Positions 8,742 through 18,041 of a stretch of DNA of 64,000 nucleotides are shown piece by piece. The stretch is from CAYPJE01 sp964410945 (lineage in GTDB: Bacteria; Fidelibacterota; Marinisomatia; Marinisomatales; TCS56). Within the stretch, counting starts at the first letter, position 1; each line of letters opens with the position of its first letter. The DNA lies in assembly GCA_964410945.1 (NCBI GenBank), contig CAYPJE010000003.1, positions 62,001-126,000 of the forward strand, in the 5' to 3' direction. The notes below the pieces were generated by a model. It searched no databases. It saw nothing but the letters and a program-made list of their open reading frames with translations, and was not told where the DNA came from. A program made the position numbers and the translations under genes.

Positions 8742-8742
8742 C

Positions 8743-9768
8743 TTACTTATCCTTTGCTACGGCCAACTGGCCACAGCCTGCGTTAATTCCGGTTCCTTTG
8801 CTCCAACGCACTGTTACGGTAAAGGGTGCGTTGTACAGTAACTCAATAAAATTTTCGATTATCTCATCAGCTGGCCTGTTATAACGACCGCCAATCTCAT
8901 TATACGGAATCAGATTGACTTTACAGGGCAGCGCTCCAATCAGATCCACCAGCCGCAGAGCATCATCAGGGGTATCATTTATGCCGGCTAACAGCACATA
9001 TTCAAATGTTGGCCTGTTGCGGGTCTGACGGTAATAATCTGTGACAGCCTGCATAAGGTCAGTCAGGGGAAACTGTTGGGCAACAGGCATAATTTCCTGG
9101 CGTGTTTTCTGATCCGTGGCGTTTAAACTGACCGCCAGTTTATAGCGCTGCCTTTCCTGTCCGAAACGTTGTATTTGTGGCACAACACCAGCCGTTGAAA
9201 TTGTAATTTTACGCGCACCCAGGCTGATACCATCCTGGGCATTCAGCAGATCTGCAACCGTAATTACCCGGGGATAATTCAGAAATGGCTCCCCCATACC
9301 CATGAAAACCACATTGGTGATCCGCCTGGAGAACAGCTGCTGCATCATCAGGAACTGATCCAGAATTTCACCAACCGTCAGATTTCGTCTGAATCCCATA
9401 CCGGCAGTAGCGCAAAACCGGCAATCAAGATTACATCCGATCTGAGTGGACAGGCAGACCGTTACCCGGCCGGCTTCATCCATGTAAACCGCTTCCACGA
9501 ATTGTTGGTCTGGTGTTTCGAATAATACTTTGTGGGTCGTTCCTGTTTCGGAACTGGAAATATTCGCTACCTTTAATACATGGATCGACACCGATTCACT
9601 CAATTGCTGGCGTAGTGACTTGGGGATATTAGTCATTTCCGAAAAGGCTGAAACCTGTTTGACATATAACCAGTAAAACAGCTGAACCGCCCGGTATCGT
9701 GGCTCATTTATGTCGTTGGTAAATTCGGTCAATTCCGGCAGTGTTTTGCCGATCAGATAATCATCCAT
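8743..9768 (-). CDS. rlmN: Dual-specificity rRNA/tRNA adenine-C2 methyltransferase RlmN
   Basis: A radical-SAM methyltransferase that methylates A2503 of 23S rRNA and A37 of some tRNAs. The cluster motif C-N-L-D-C-R-F-C sits near residues 112-119, followed by A-T-A-G-M-G-F-R-R-N-L, G-M-G-E-P-F-L-N-Y, and the C-terminal G-T-G-I-N-A-G-C-G-Q-L with the methyl-carrying cysteine. I place the start at the ATG at 9768 (341 aa), because relatives begin just before a G-K-T-L-P-E-L segment. An ATG at 9789 adds 7 residues, and the frame stays open to 9891. The shorter start leaves about 140 bp for divergent promoters shared with the MoxR gene. Confidence 0.93.
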   Translation of the reverse strand: MDDYLIGKTLPELTEFTNDINEPRYRAVQLFYWLYVKQVSAFSEMTNIPKSLRQQLSESVSIHVLKVANISSSETGTTHKVLFETPDQQFVEAVYMDEAGRVTVCLSTQIGCNLDCRFCATAGMGFRRNLTVGEILDQFLMMQQLFSRRITNVVFMGMGEPFLNYPRVITVADLLNAQDGISLGARKITISTAGVVPQIQRFGQERQRYKLAVSLNATDQKTRQEIMPVAQQFPLTDLMQAVTDYYRQTRNRPTFEYVLLAGINDTPDDALRLVDLIGALPCKVNLIPYNEIGGRYNRPADEIIENFIELLYNAPFTVTVRWSKGTGINAGCGQLAVAKDK

Positions 9769-9906
9769 ATTGTTTTGGGCGTCAGACATGAACGGAAATT
9801 GGGCATATTGGCAGTGCCGGGGCAAGACAATAAGAATTGTTTGAGCGGTTCTTAAAAATGTAAGTTCAGGACAATCATTTTCAATTTTCAACAGGATTGG
9901 GGAAAA

Positions 9907-10899
9907 ATGACCAAAGATAAAGACATTCAGCTCTTAGCCCAACTTACTGAGGCTCGGAACACATTTTTAGCCGAAATCGGAAAGTCGATAATCGGACAGA
10001 CGAAAATTTTAGATCATATCCTGATAGCGCTGGTCTGTAAGGGACATACCCTGCTGGTAGGAGTTCCCGGACTGGCCAAAACGTTGATGATCAAATCAAT
10101 GGCGGATTTGTTGGACCTGAAATTCAGCCGAATCCAGTTTACACCTGATCTGATGCCCAGTGACATTACCGGCACCGAAGTTATCGAAGAAGATTCCAAA
10201 ACCGGTAAACGGGAATTCCGTTTTTTCAAGGGCCCGGTATTCGGCAACATCATTCTGGCTGATGAGATCAACCGGACACCACCGAAAACCCAGGCGGCCT
10301 TACTGGAAGCAATGCAGGAGCATAAAGTAACCGCTGCCGGTACCTCCTACGTACTGGAAGAGCCCTTTTTTGTTCTCGCTACACAGAATCCGATTGAGCA
10401 GGAAGGTACCTATCCCCTTCCGGAGGCTCAATTGGACCGCTTTATGTTCAACATTAAAATTGAGTATCCCTCCCGTGACGAAGAAGTTGATATAGTTAAA
10501 TCAACAACTATCGGGAAAGAACCGGTTTTAAATAAGGTAATAAAACAGGCTGATTTGATTGCTTTTCAGGAACTGGTCCGCCGGGTTCCTGTAGCAGACA
10601 ATGTAATTGAATTCGCCGTTGACCTGGTCGATTCCACCCGTCCCGGCTCCGATGCATCACCATCCTATATTAAGGAATGGATCGAATGGGGTGCCGGACC
10701 CCGCGCTTCGCAATATCTAATCCTGGGTGCTAAAGCAAAAGCCATTCTGGAAGGACGCCCAACACCGGATATTTCCGATGTCAAGGAATTAACACTGCCC
10801 GTGCTGCGGCACCGGATTATTACCAATTTCAATGCCGAAGCAGAAGGTCTTTCCACCGATGATATCCTTTTGAAATTACTGGAGGACAAAAATAAATGA
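9907..10899 (+). CDS. MoxR family AAA+ ATPase
   Basis: A 330-aa AAA+ ATPase of the MoxR group. Walker A is G-V-P-G-L-A-K-T (residues 52-59), Walker B is I-L-A-D-E-I-N-R (Asp119, Glu120), and there is a sensor A-T-Q-N-P-I-E-Q-E-G-T-Y-P-L-P-E-A-Q-L-D-R-F. MoxR ATPases act as chaperone-like partners that mature or activate proteins, usually together with DUF58 and von Willebrand A proteins. The partner DUF58 gene follows after 82 bp. The VWA/BatA-type genes often found next are absent here. Confidence 0.93.
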   Translation: MTKDKDIQLLAQLTEARNTFLAEIGKSIIGQTKILDHILIALVCKGHTLLVGVPGLAKTLMIKSMADLLDLKFSRIQFTPDLMPSDITGTEVIEEDSKTGKREFRFFKGPVFGNIILADEINRTPPKTQAALLEAMQEHKVTAAGTSYVLEEPFFVLATQNPIEQEGTYPLPEAQLDRFMFNIKIEYPSRDEEVDIVKSTTIGKEPVLNKVIKQADLIAFQELVRRVPVADNVIEFAVDLVDSTRPGSDASPSYIKEWIEWGAGPRASQYLILGAKAKAILEGRPTPDISDVKELTLPVLRHRIITNFNAEAEGLSTDDILLKLLEDKNK

Positions 10900-10981
10900 T
10901 CCGGATTCAGAAAACCGGGCACCGGATGTATAAATCATTGAAGGAATTATTTTCAACCTAGAAACTGCCCGGTATTGATCA

Positions 10982-11878
10982 ATGACAATTGATAAAAGAA
11001 AATATCTCCAACCTGAAATGGTAGCCCGCCTCAACAACATGTCCTTGCGGGCCAGAATGGTGGTGGAGGGTTATATCCTGGGATTGCATAAAAGTCCCTA
11101 CCATGGTTTCTCGGTGGAATTTGCCGAGCATCGCGCCTACGGCCCCGGTGATGAAATCCGGCATATCGACTGGAAGCTATACGGAAAAACCGATCGATAT
11201 TACATCAAGCAGTTCGAAGAAGAGACCAATCTGCGGACACATTTATTGCTGGATACCAGCCGGTCGATGACCTACACCAGCGGGAAAGTATCCAAGTTGG
11301 AATACGCCAGTTATTTAGCGGCAGCCCTGACCTATTTGATGCTCAGTCAGCAGGATGCGGTCGGTTTAGTCACTTTTGATGCCCATATCGGGAAATTCAT
11401 TCCACCCCGCTCCAGACCCGGTTACATGAATACAATTTTATCCCAACTGGAACAAATCGAATCAGGATCGGATACTCAAATCGGACCGGTTCTCCATGAA
11501 ATGGCTGACCGGCTGAAAAAGCGTGGCCTGGTAATCCTGATATCGGATTTACTTGACCAGCCGGAGTCGGTCATGGAGGGCTTGAAACATTTCCGGCATA
11601 ATAAACAGGAAGTGGTAGTATTCCATATTCTTGACCGGCGGGAACTGACCTTTGATTTTAACCGCCGTACACGATTCAAGGATTTGGAAACTGCTGAGAT
11701 AATTACTACCGAACCGTGGCAGATCCAGGAAAAATATACTCAGCTGATTAATCGGTTCCAGGATTTTTACCGCCGCCATTGCCGGGAACGCAAAATCGAC
11801 TATGTGCCATTTTATACCGATCAGAATCTCGATCTGGCCCTGAACAGTTATTTGCAGAAGCGTCAGCGTCTGGGATAA
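10982..11878 (+). CDS. DUF58 domain protein (MoxR partner, VWA-like)
   Basis: A 298-aa DUF58 protein. The signature R-A-Y-G-P-G-D-E-I-R-H-I-D-W-K-L-Y is at residues 51-67. It is followed by a von-Willebrand-A-like region with a metal-site motif D-T-S-R-S-M (Asp91, Ser93, Ser95). DUF58 proteins are usually encoded next to MoxR ATPases, as here, and the pair is thought to act on envelope or metal-containing targets. No membrane segments are visible, so this copy appears cytoplasmic or peripheral. A perfect terminator hairpin follows immediately. Confidence 0.9.
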   Translation: MTIDKRKYLQPEMVARLNNMSLRARMVVEGYILGLHKSPYHGFSVEFAEHRAYGPGDEIRHIDWKLYGKTDRYYIKQFEEETNLRTHLLLDTSRSMTYTSGKVSKLEYASYLAAALTYLMLSQQDAVGLVTFDAHIGKFIPPRSRPGYMNTILSQLEQIESGSDTQIGPVLHEMADRLKKRGLVILISDLLDQPESVMEGLKHFRHNKQEVVVFHILDRRELTFDFNRRTRFKDLETAEIITTEPWQIQEKYTQLINRFQDFYRRHCRERKIDYVPFYTDQNLDLALNSYLQKRQRLG

Positions 11879-11880
11879 AA

Positions 11881-11908
11881 AAATCCCCCGGTCACCCGGG
11901 GGATTTAA
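11881..11908. terminator. Bidirectional terminator hairpin
   Basis: Perfect 11-bp inverted repeat AAATCCCCCGG / CCGGGGGATTT with a 4-base loop (11892-11895), lying between the convergent DUF58 and TPR genes. The flanking A and T bases let it work for both directions, though the T tail is short. Confidence 0.8.
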
Positions 11909-11929
11909 AGCAACAAAAATCAGTTATTG

Positions 11930-13012
11930 TCAATAACCGACATTTTTAGACATCTCATAATACTGTTGGGCTTCTTCCTGTTTACCCTGGCGCAGTAAAA
12001 CCCGGGCAATCCCTTTATAATGATTCGGTTCATCCGGATCAATTTCGATCAGCTGGCGATAAAACCGTTCTGCCTGGCGCCATTTTTCAGCATTCTCAAA
12101 AGTCTGGGCAATACCAACAATCGCTTCAACATCATCCGGACACAGATCCATCACGATCATAAAATTGTCCTCGGCCATAGCAAAATCATCAGCCTGGTTA
12201 TAGAGTACACCCAGGTTGAAATACAGGTCGCATTTCAATTTGGCATCGGTTTCCTTGCTGATAGCGGATTCGTAGGTTACAATTGCACCGTCCAGATCAC
12301 CACAATCATAGTAAGTCGAGGCCAGGGCCCGAATCGCCTTGCTGTTATTGGGATCATGGGTAACGGCCTGTTTGAAATATTTGATTGCTTTATCGCAATC
12401 GCCATTGTTGGCAAAAATCTGTCCGGCTGCTGTAAGCACTTTGGGATTCTCAGGATCAAGCTCGGCTGCTTTATCAATTGTTGCCAAAGCATCTTCAGTC
12501 TGCCCCAGATCAAAATACAGGGTAGCCATACTGGCGTAAGTCTGTGATTCCTCGGGACTGATCATAGCGGCTGTTTTGAATTTTTCCAAGGCAGCTTCCA
12601 GGAATTCCTTGCGTTCGGTATCATCGATGGCGGTATTGGCTTTTTTAAATGCGTTCACGGCATCGTTATAGGCCGGGACCCAGTGTTGCTCGCGGGAATT
12701 TTTAATATATTCTGAAACTGTATGACCGGCAAGAATTACACGATCAGGATCAATAGCCAGGGCTTTTTTGAAAGCTTCATCCATTTCAGCCCATTTTTTA
12801 TCGCGGGCATAAATCTGTTGACCTAGCTGGAAAGGAATTTCCGGGTTGTCCGGTTCAACGACCATGGCTTTGATCAGAAATTCTTCGGCCCGATCCCATT
12901 CCTGCTGTTGAATGGCCAATTTAGCAGTAGTGTATTCTTCACTCGAACAGCCAAAGAATGCCAGTCCTAATAGAGCAATTGTAAATACTGCAAAAAATAA
13001 TTTTCTTAACAT
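11930..13012 (-). CDS. TPR-repeat lipoprotein
   Basis: 360 aa from the ATG at 13012, which has an AAGGAAAG ribosome-binding site. The frame is open upstream to 13093, but that extension does not look like protein. A lipoprotein signal with F-F-G-C precedes the mature part. The body is a continuous array of tetratricopeptide repeats, with about eight units recognisable, for example A-T-L-Y-F-D-L-G-Q-T-E-D-A-L-A-T-I and A-I-K-Y-F-K-Q-A-V-T-H-D-P-N-N-S-K-A. It is likely a periplasm-facing scaffold in an envelope complex. The PfkB-family gene lies 77 bp upstream on the same strand. Confidence 0.88.
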   Translation of the reverse strand: MLRKLFFAVFTIALLGLAFFGCSSEEYTTAKLAIQQQEWDRAEEFLIKAMVVEPDNPEIPFQLGQQIYARDKKWAEMDEAFKKALAIDPDRVILAGHTVSEYIKNSREQHWVPAYNDAVNAFKKANTAIDDTERKEFLEAALEKFKTAAMISPEESQTYASMATLYFDLGQTEDALATIDKAAELDPENPKVLTAAGQIFANNGDCDKAIKYFKQAVTHDPNNSKAIRALASTYYDCGDLDGAIVTYESAISKETDAKLKCDLYFNLGVLYNQADDFAMAEDNFMIVMDLCPDDVEAIVGIAQTFENAEKWRQAERFYRQLIEIDPDEPNHYKGIARVLLRQGKQEEAQQYYEMSKNVGY

Positions 13013-13089
13013 CAGTTCTTTCCTTATTCCTTTGTTGTATAGAATACCTGCATTTTCGCCGTGGAAATTAGAATTGACCTGTTTCCTTT

Positions 13090-13983
13090 TCAAGGTCTAA
13101 GCGTCTGGCGGAGATATTCTTTCCTGGACTTAACGTCGTCGGCCATGGCCGAAGCCAGTTTATCAACACCGAAATCTTCCACACAGAATGATGCCAGCGC
13201 AGATCCGTTAACAAGTGCTTCCCGGTATCCCTGTCCGCAGGCCAGAGATGATGCGAATCCACCGCCAAAAGTGTCACCGGCACCAGTGGGATCCAGAACC
13301 CGTTGGACCGGATAAACACCAATCGCTAGCTGCTCATCCGGGCTGAACAACAGGGCTCCTTTACTGCCCAGTTTTATTACTACTGTCTGAGGTCCGAATC
13401 CGGCCAGCACAGTCGCTGCTGCTTCCACTGAATCGGTACCGGCCAGTGATTGAGCTTCGGTTTCATTGATCAACAGGATGTCCGTCTGCTCCAAGACCTG
13501 CATCAGCTGCGGTCTGGTGGTATCGATCCACAGGTTCATGGTATCGGTAATAATGGTAGCATCATCCTTGGATTGATCGATCACGGCCAGTTGAAGGGCC
13601 GGATGGATATTGGCCAGAAATATAACCGGTGCCTTGGTATTGTGTTCCGATAATTGCGGGTTGAAATCGGCAAAAACGCCCAGTTCGGTAAATAGTGTAT
13701 CGCGATCATCCCCATTGGCGTGGTAGCGCCCACCCCAGCGGAAAGTCAGGCCGTCAACAACCTGGAAATCCGTCAGGTCTGACGACCAGTGTTTGTAAAA
13801 CCGATGGCCTTCCTCCGGGAAATCATTTCCAACCACCCCCACTACACTGACTTCGGCCAGCCGGCCGGCAGCTGTCAGGGCATAGGTTGTTGATCCGCCT
13901 AAAATATTCTCCCGTCGTCCGGCGGAAGTTTCTATTGTATCAAGCGCAATTGAACCGACGATTAAAAGTGAGTTTGTTTCCAT
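13090..13983 (-). CDS. PfkB family carbohydrate/nucleoside kinase
   Basis: A 297-aa ribokinase-type kinase. The N-terminus has V-G-S-I-A-L-D-T-I and a glycine-rich L-G-G-S-T-T-Y-A-L-T-A substrate lid. The C-terminal catalytic motif is D-P-T-G-A-G-D-T-F-G-G-G-F-A, with the Asp of G-A-G-D as base. The overall pattern is close to adenosine-kinase-like and sugar-kinase members of unknown specificity. It is probably cotranscribed with the downstream TPR lipoprotein. The substrate is not assignable from sequence. Confidence 0.9.
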   Translation of the reverse strand: METNSLLIVGSIALDTIETSAGRRENILGGSTTYALTAAGRLAEVSVVGVVGNDFPEEGHRFYKHWSSDLTDFQVVDGLTFRWGGRYHANGDDRDTLFTELGVFADFNPQLSEHNTKAPVIFLANIHPALQLAVIDQSKDDATIITDTMNLWIDTTRPQLMQVLEQTDILLINETEAQSLAGTDSVEAAATVLAGFGPQTVVIKLGSKGALLFSPDEQLAIGVYPVQRVLDPTGAGDTFGGGFASSLACGQGYREALVNGSALASFCVEDFGVDKLASAMADDVKSRKEYLRQTLRP

Positions 13984-14067
13984 ATTGAAAATTATTCCGG
14001 TCCGCCGATTATTACAACCGTCCTGATCGTTAAAGCCTCAAGCAATATTTTATCCAGGGAAATAATA

Positions 14068-14079
14068 TGATCTAAATCA
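14068..14079. promoter_or_regulatory. Possible FNR/CRP-type binding site
   Basis: TGAT-CTAA-ATCA, a perfect 4+4 inverted repeat close to the FNR pattern, in the 250-bp gap between the divergent PfkB and phosphoesterase genes. The same gap holds a direct repeat ATTGTCAGA at 14172 and 14196; the second copy is part of ATTGT-N4-ACAAT. Confidence 0.3.
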
Positions 14080-14233
14080 CATCCAATATATACATATCGC
14101 TCTAACTCGAACCAGACTGTATTATTGTTTTTATATAATCAATACTGTTATTAACTTAACTTAATCCAGCGATTGTCAGATTGGGAGAAGTAATCATTGT
14201 CAGAACAATATTTATAGTTATATTTCGGTCCGC

Positions 14234-15007
14234 ATGAAGTCCAAAACATTTGCCATAATAACAGATATCCACGCTAATTCCGAATCACTTAAAACGGCAC
14301 TCGATATAATCGATCAGAATGATAAAGTCGATCGGGTTGTCTGTCTGGGAGATTGCTTTACCCTTGGTCCGGAGCCGGAAAAAGTGCTCGAATTGCTTTC
14401 CTCAATCAAGGATTGCCTGTTCATTCGCGGCAACCATGACCGTTATATAGTTGAAAAATTATGGACCCATGAACGCCCATCGCTGGAAGGGATGGATCCG
14501 GACGATCCGCTGTGCCAGGAAATCGTAGCCAATAATAAGTGGGCGGCAGACCTGATTGGTCAGCCGGGAATCGATTTAATTTCCCAGATGCATATCGCCC
14601 ACCGGGAAGTAATCAACAACGTTCTGGTGGAGTTCACACATGCCTGGTACGAACGGGATGACCAGCCACCAACGATCCAGGAATCACTGAACTGGCGCAA
14701 CCATGTCAAAAAGATTAATCCCGGCCTGAAAAAACTGGTCTTTGTCCATGGTCACACCCATTTGCCACGGATCGAAACCAAGGATGATCTGACCATCCTG
14801 TGTCAAGGAGCCATCGGACTGCCTTTCGATGAGGATCAGCGCGGAGCGGTAGCTTTCCTGACGGTAGGTGATGAATTCTCATGGGATGTAGTGCGTTACA
14901 AATACGATGTTTCCGTACCGATTAAAGCCCTGGTTGAGCGCAAACCACCCTTTTATCGTAATTTGACTAATACACTTAAATTCGCCTCTATTCGGAACGA
15001 TATCTGA
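14234..15007 (+). CDS. Metallophosphoesterase family protein
   Basis: A 257-aa calcineurin-like phosphoesterase. The metal-binding motifs are in order: I-T-D-I-H-A-N (Asp11, His13), C-L-G-D-C-F, R-G-N-H-D-R (about 74-79), and the C-terminal H-G-H-T-H-L-P-R. It resembles YfcE/MJ0936-like phosphodiesterases that cleave phosphodiester or phosphomonoester bonds with two metal ions. The natural substrate is unknown. It precedes the cysteine desulfurase gene by 59 bp on the same strand and may share its transcript. Confidence 0.88.
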   Translation: MKSKTFAIITDIHANSESLKTALDIIDQNDKVDRVVCLGDCFTLGPEPEKVLELLSSIKDCLFIRGNHDRYIVEKLWTHERPSLEGMDPDDPLCQEIVANNKWAADLIGQPGIDLISQMHIAHREVINNVLVEFTHAWYERDDQPPTIQESLNWRNHVKKINPGLKKLVFVHGHTHLPRIETKDDLTILCQGAIGLPFDEDQRGAVAFLTVGDEFSWDVVRYKYDVSVPIKALVERKPPFYRNLTNTLKFASIRNDI

Positions 15008-15066
15008 TTCCAATCGTTTTTGTTTATTATTTAAATCTTTTAATTTTCTTCCGAGGTTAAGCTTCC

Positions 15067-16182
15067 ATGCCATACTTTGACCATAGTGCCACTACGCCAA
15101 TTGACAGTCGTGTTCTTGATCTAATCAGCCAGATCAACAGTGAATATTATGGTAATCCTTCCAGCATTCACCGATACGGACAGAAAGCTCGTGCCCTGGT
15201 GGAGACTTCCCGTCGGCAGGTGGCTCAACTGATCAATTGTAATCCTGGTGAGATAATTTTCACTGGCAGTGGTTCTGAAGCCAATAATCTGGTTCTGTGG
15301 AACCAGTTGAATAACGACCGACCCCACGTTATTGCCTCTGCAATTGAGCATCCGGCCGTTTTACAACCCCTCCAGCGCTTATCCAAGCTGGGCATACCCA
15401 GCACAATTATTAAGCCTGACCGCACCGGCCGGATCGATCCTGCTGCTATTATTTCAGCCATCCGACCTGATACGGGACTGGTTTCTGTAATGCTGGCCAA
15501 TAATGAAGTGGGTACCATTGAACCGGTAAAAGAAATATCTACCTGCCTGGCTGGTCAAAATATTTTATTGCATACCGACGCCGTCCAGGCCGCCGGTAAA
15601 ATACCACTCGATACAACTGCCCTGGGAGTTGACTTTCTGACCTTGTCGGCTCATAAATTTTACGGACCGAAAGGTGTCGGAGCATTATTCAGGAAGCAGG
15701 GGGTTCCGCTGAAACCATTGATAACCGGAGGTGGCCAGGAACAGAACCTGCGCTCCGGTACAGAAAATGTGGCTGGGATAGCCGGAATGGGACTGGCAGC
15801 AAAGCTGGCAAAGGAAAACCTGGAGAATGCCAATCGGCATCTATCCGATTTGGAGTCATATTTCATTGAATCGATTAAAAGCACCATTCCGGAAGCAAGG
15901 ATAAATGGCAATGCCGATTTCCACATCCCAGGCCTGGTAAACCTCACGATTCCTGGTATTACCAACGATATCCTGACTGTCAGCCTCGATATGGCCGGTA
16001 TGGCAATCTCCAACGGATCGGCTTGTTCCTCCGGTACGGTTGCGGCTTCACCGGTTCTAAAAGCCCTTGGATTCAGTGATAGTGAAAACCGATCCACCAT
16101 TCGAATCAGTTTCGGCTTGGCAAATACCATAAAAGAAGTGGATCAATTGGTCACTGAACTAGTTAAAGTGGTTTCCCGGTAA
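15067..16182 (+). CDS. Cysteine desulfurase (NifS/IscS class)
   Basis: A 371-aa PLP enzyme that takes sulfur from cysteine as an enzyme-bound persulfide. It starts with F-D-H-S-A-T-T-P. The PLP lysine lies in L-S-A-H-K-F-Y-G-P-K-G (Lys197), and the active cysteine is in N-G-S-A-C-S-S-G (Cys320), with the R-S-G-T-E-N segment between. It is followed after only 7 bp by mnmA, which uses desulfurase-derived sulfur for tRNA 2-thiouridine, so sulfur delivery to MnmA is a likely role beside iron-sulfur cluster building. No IscU gene is adjacent. GAGGTT lies just upstream of the ATG. Confidence 0.93.
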   Translation: MPYFDHSATTPIDSRVLDLISQINSEYYGNPSSIHRYGQKARALVETSRRQVAQLINCNPGEIIFTGSGSEANNLVLWNQLNNDRPHVIASAIEHPAVLQPLQRLSKLGIPSTIIKPDRTGRIDPAAIISAIRPDTGLVSVMLANNEVGTIEPVKEISTCLAGQNILLHTDAVQAAGKIPLDTTALGVDFLTLSAHKFYGPKGVGALFRKQGVPLKPLITGGGQEQNLRSGTENVAGIAGMGLAAKLAKENLENANRHLSDLESYFIESIKSTIPEARINGNADFHIPGLVNLTIPGITNDILTVSLDMAGMAISNGSACSSGTVAASPVLKALGFSDSENRSTIRISFGLANTIKEVDQLVTELVKVVSR

Positions 16183-16189
16183 CTGAAAA

Positions 16190-17296
16190 ATGACTGATAA
16201 AAAGAAAACCGTACTGGTGGCAATGAGTGGTGGCGTAGACAGCTCAACTGCCCTGCACCGGATCCTGGAGGCGGGGTACGATGCTATCGGTGTAACAATG
16301 AAATTATGGGAATTCGGGGACAGTAGCAGCAATCTTAACAATGACTCCAATTGCTGTTCGATTGATTCGATCAATAATGCCAAACTGGTCTGCGAGCAGT
16401 TGAACGTCCCCCACTATACCCTGGACCACCAGCTGGCGTTCCGTAAATCAGTGGTGGATAATTTCGTATCGGAGTACCTGGCAGGACGAACCCCCAATCC
16501 CTGTGTACGGTGCAATATCTTTCTGAAATGGGGCTCTTTGCTGGAACAGGCCCGCCAGATGGGTGCCGAACTGATCGCCACCGGCCATTATGCCCGCATC
16601 ACCCGCGATGGACAGCAGGTCCGGTTGCGGAAGGGGCTGGATCCACGCAAGGATCAAACATATTTTCTGTGGGGAATTGACCAGAAAACCCTTAATAACA
16701 CCCTTTTTCCATTGGGCGATTTAACCAAAACAGAGGTGCGTTCTATCGCCGGGAAAATGGAGTTGCCTAACGCCCAGGCACCGGAAAGCCAGGAAATCTG
16801 CTTCATTCCTGATAACGACTACCGCCGGTTCCTGGAAAGCTATGCTCCCCGCGAACTTGAAAAACTGAAATCCGGTGATTTTATTGCTCCCAATGGCCGT
16901 CGCATCGGGCCACATAAAGGTATTGTCAATTACACAATCGGCCAGCGCCGGGGATTACAAGTGCCGGGTCCTGAGCCATACTATGTCCAGGCCATCGATA
17001 CCGCCAACGGTGATATTCAGTTAAGTAACCGGACCGGGATGTATTTCTCGGGATGTATAGTTGGCGATCTGAATTGGCTGACGAAGGAATCAATCACAAA
17101 CCTGGATTGTCCAACTGTACAGATACGCTATAATCATCCCGGTGTGAAGGCCGGATTTGAGGTTGAAGCAAATGGTAGGATCAGAGTTAATTTCAGGGAG
17201 CCGCAATTTGCTGTTTCACCGGGACAGAGTGCGGTATTCTACCAGGATGATATTGTTCTGGGAGGCGGAATAATTCAGGAAGGAATTCATGATTAA
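16190..17296 (+). CDS. mnmA: tRNA 2-thiouridine(34) synthase MnmA
   Basis: A 368-aa tRNA-thiolating enzyme that converts the wobble uridine of Lys, Glu and Gln tRNAs to 2-thiouridine. The ATP-binding PP-loop is S-G-G-V-D-S-S (residues 13-19). The catalytic cysteines are Cys105 in N-P-C-V-R-C-N and Cys204 in S-Q-E-I-C-F-I-P, spaced as in E. coli MnmA. The C-terminal region G-Q-R-R-G-L and the final beta-barrel with S-P-G-Q-S-A-V-F-Y are present, so the protein is full length. It sits between the desulfurase gene and a nucleotidyltransferase gene with which it overlaps by 8 bp. Confidence 0.96.
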   Translation: MTDKKKTVLVAMSGGVDSSTALHRILEAGYDAIGVTMKLWEFGDSSSNLNNDSNCCSIDSINNAKLVCEQLNVPHYTLDHQLAFRKSVVDNFVSEYLAGRTPNPCVRCNIFLKWGSLLEQARQMGAELIATGHYARITRDGQQVRLRKGLDPRKDQTYFLWGIDQKTLNNTLFPLGDLTKTEVRSIAGKMELPNAQAPESQEICFIPDNDYRRFLESYAPRELEKLKSGDFIAPNGRRIGPHKGIVNYTIGQRRGLQVPGPEPYYVQAIDTANGDIQLSNRTGMYFSGCIVGDLNWLTKESITNLDCPTVQIRYNHPGVKAGFEVEANGRIRVNFREPQFAVSPGQSAVFYQDDIVLGGGIIQEGIHD

Positions 17297-18041
17297 CAGA
17301 ACACGACCGCTGGCGGTGGCGATACTGGCTGCCGGAAAAGGCAAACGGATGAAATCTCCCCTGCCTAAAGTACTCCATGAAGTTGGTGGCAAACCAATGC
17401 TGCTGCATGTTACCGATCTGTCAAAGGCCATCAAGGCTGACCGGATAATCGCTATTATTGGTCATGGGCGGGAACTGGTGGAAAAAACACTTGCCGGCCG
17501 GAATGTGGATACAGTAGTGCAGGAAGAACAGCTTGGCACCGGTCATGCGATTCTGCAGACCGAACCGCTGTTGAAAGATTTTGACGGTGACCTGATGGTC
17601 CTTTCCGGGGATGTCCCCCTGCTGCAGAAAGACAGCCTCGAAAAACTGCTGGATACCCATTATTCAACCGGGGCCGGGGCAACCCTGATGACAGCCCGCT
17701 TCGATGATCCGTCCGGCTATGGACGAATCGTACGCGACAAAGAAGGCTTCCTGGATAAAATCGTGGAACACAAGGATTGTAACCCGGAAGAACTGGCGAT
17801 TGATGAGATCAATGCCGGGATATACATCTTTGATGCCCAAACCTTATTTCGCAGCCTGAAATTGATTGACAATGATAACAGTCAGGGTGAATATTACCTA
17901 CCGGATGCACTGAATCATTTTCCGGATTTTGACCTGTCGATAGCGCTGGAGTTGCTGGATGATCCGGTAGAGATAACAGGAATAAATACCAAGGAACAAC
18001 TTATTGAAATAAATCGTATTTTCAGCACACGCTATGAATAA
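17289..18041 (+). CDS. GlmU-like sugar-nucleotidyltransferase (N-terminal domain only)
   Basis: A 250-aa NTP-transferase. The nucleotide-binding signature L-A-A-G-K-G-K-R-M-K-S-P-L-P-K-V-L-H matches the uridylyltransferase domain of GlmU, as do Q-E-E-Q-L-G-T-G-H-A and L-S-G-D-V-P-L-L. The left-handed beta-helix acetyltransferase domain found in GlmU is absent; the frame ends cleanly after the Rossmann domain, 8 bp into the next gene. It probably makes UDP-GlcNAc from GlcNAc-1-phosphate or a related sugar nucleotide, with acetylation done elsewhere. Confidence 0.88.
   Translation: MINRTRPLAVAILAAGKGKRMKSPLPKVLHEVGGKPMLLHVTDLSKAIKADRIIAIIGHGRELVEKTLAGRNVDTVVQEEQLGTGHAILQTEPLLKDFDGDLMVLSGDVPLLQKDSLEKLLDTHYSTGAGATLMTARFDDPSGYGRIVRDKEGFLDKIVEHKDCNPEELAIDEINAGIYIFDAQTLFRSLKLIDNDNSQGEYYLPDALNHFPDFDLSIALELLDDPVEITGINTKEQLIEINRIFSTRYE

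Noticed and set aside
10896..10961. 22-codon frame overlapping the MoxR stop (ATGA)
   Set aside because: Too short to support, no motif, and likely chance in an 82-bp gap.
12020..12547. 175-codon plus-strand frame antisense to the TPR gene
   Set aside because: Periodic TPR coding sequence gives open antisense frames by chance.
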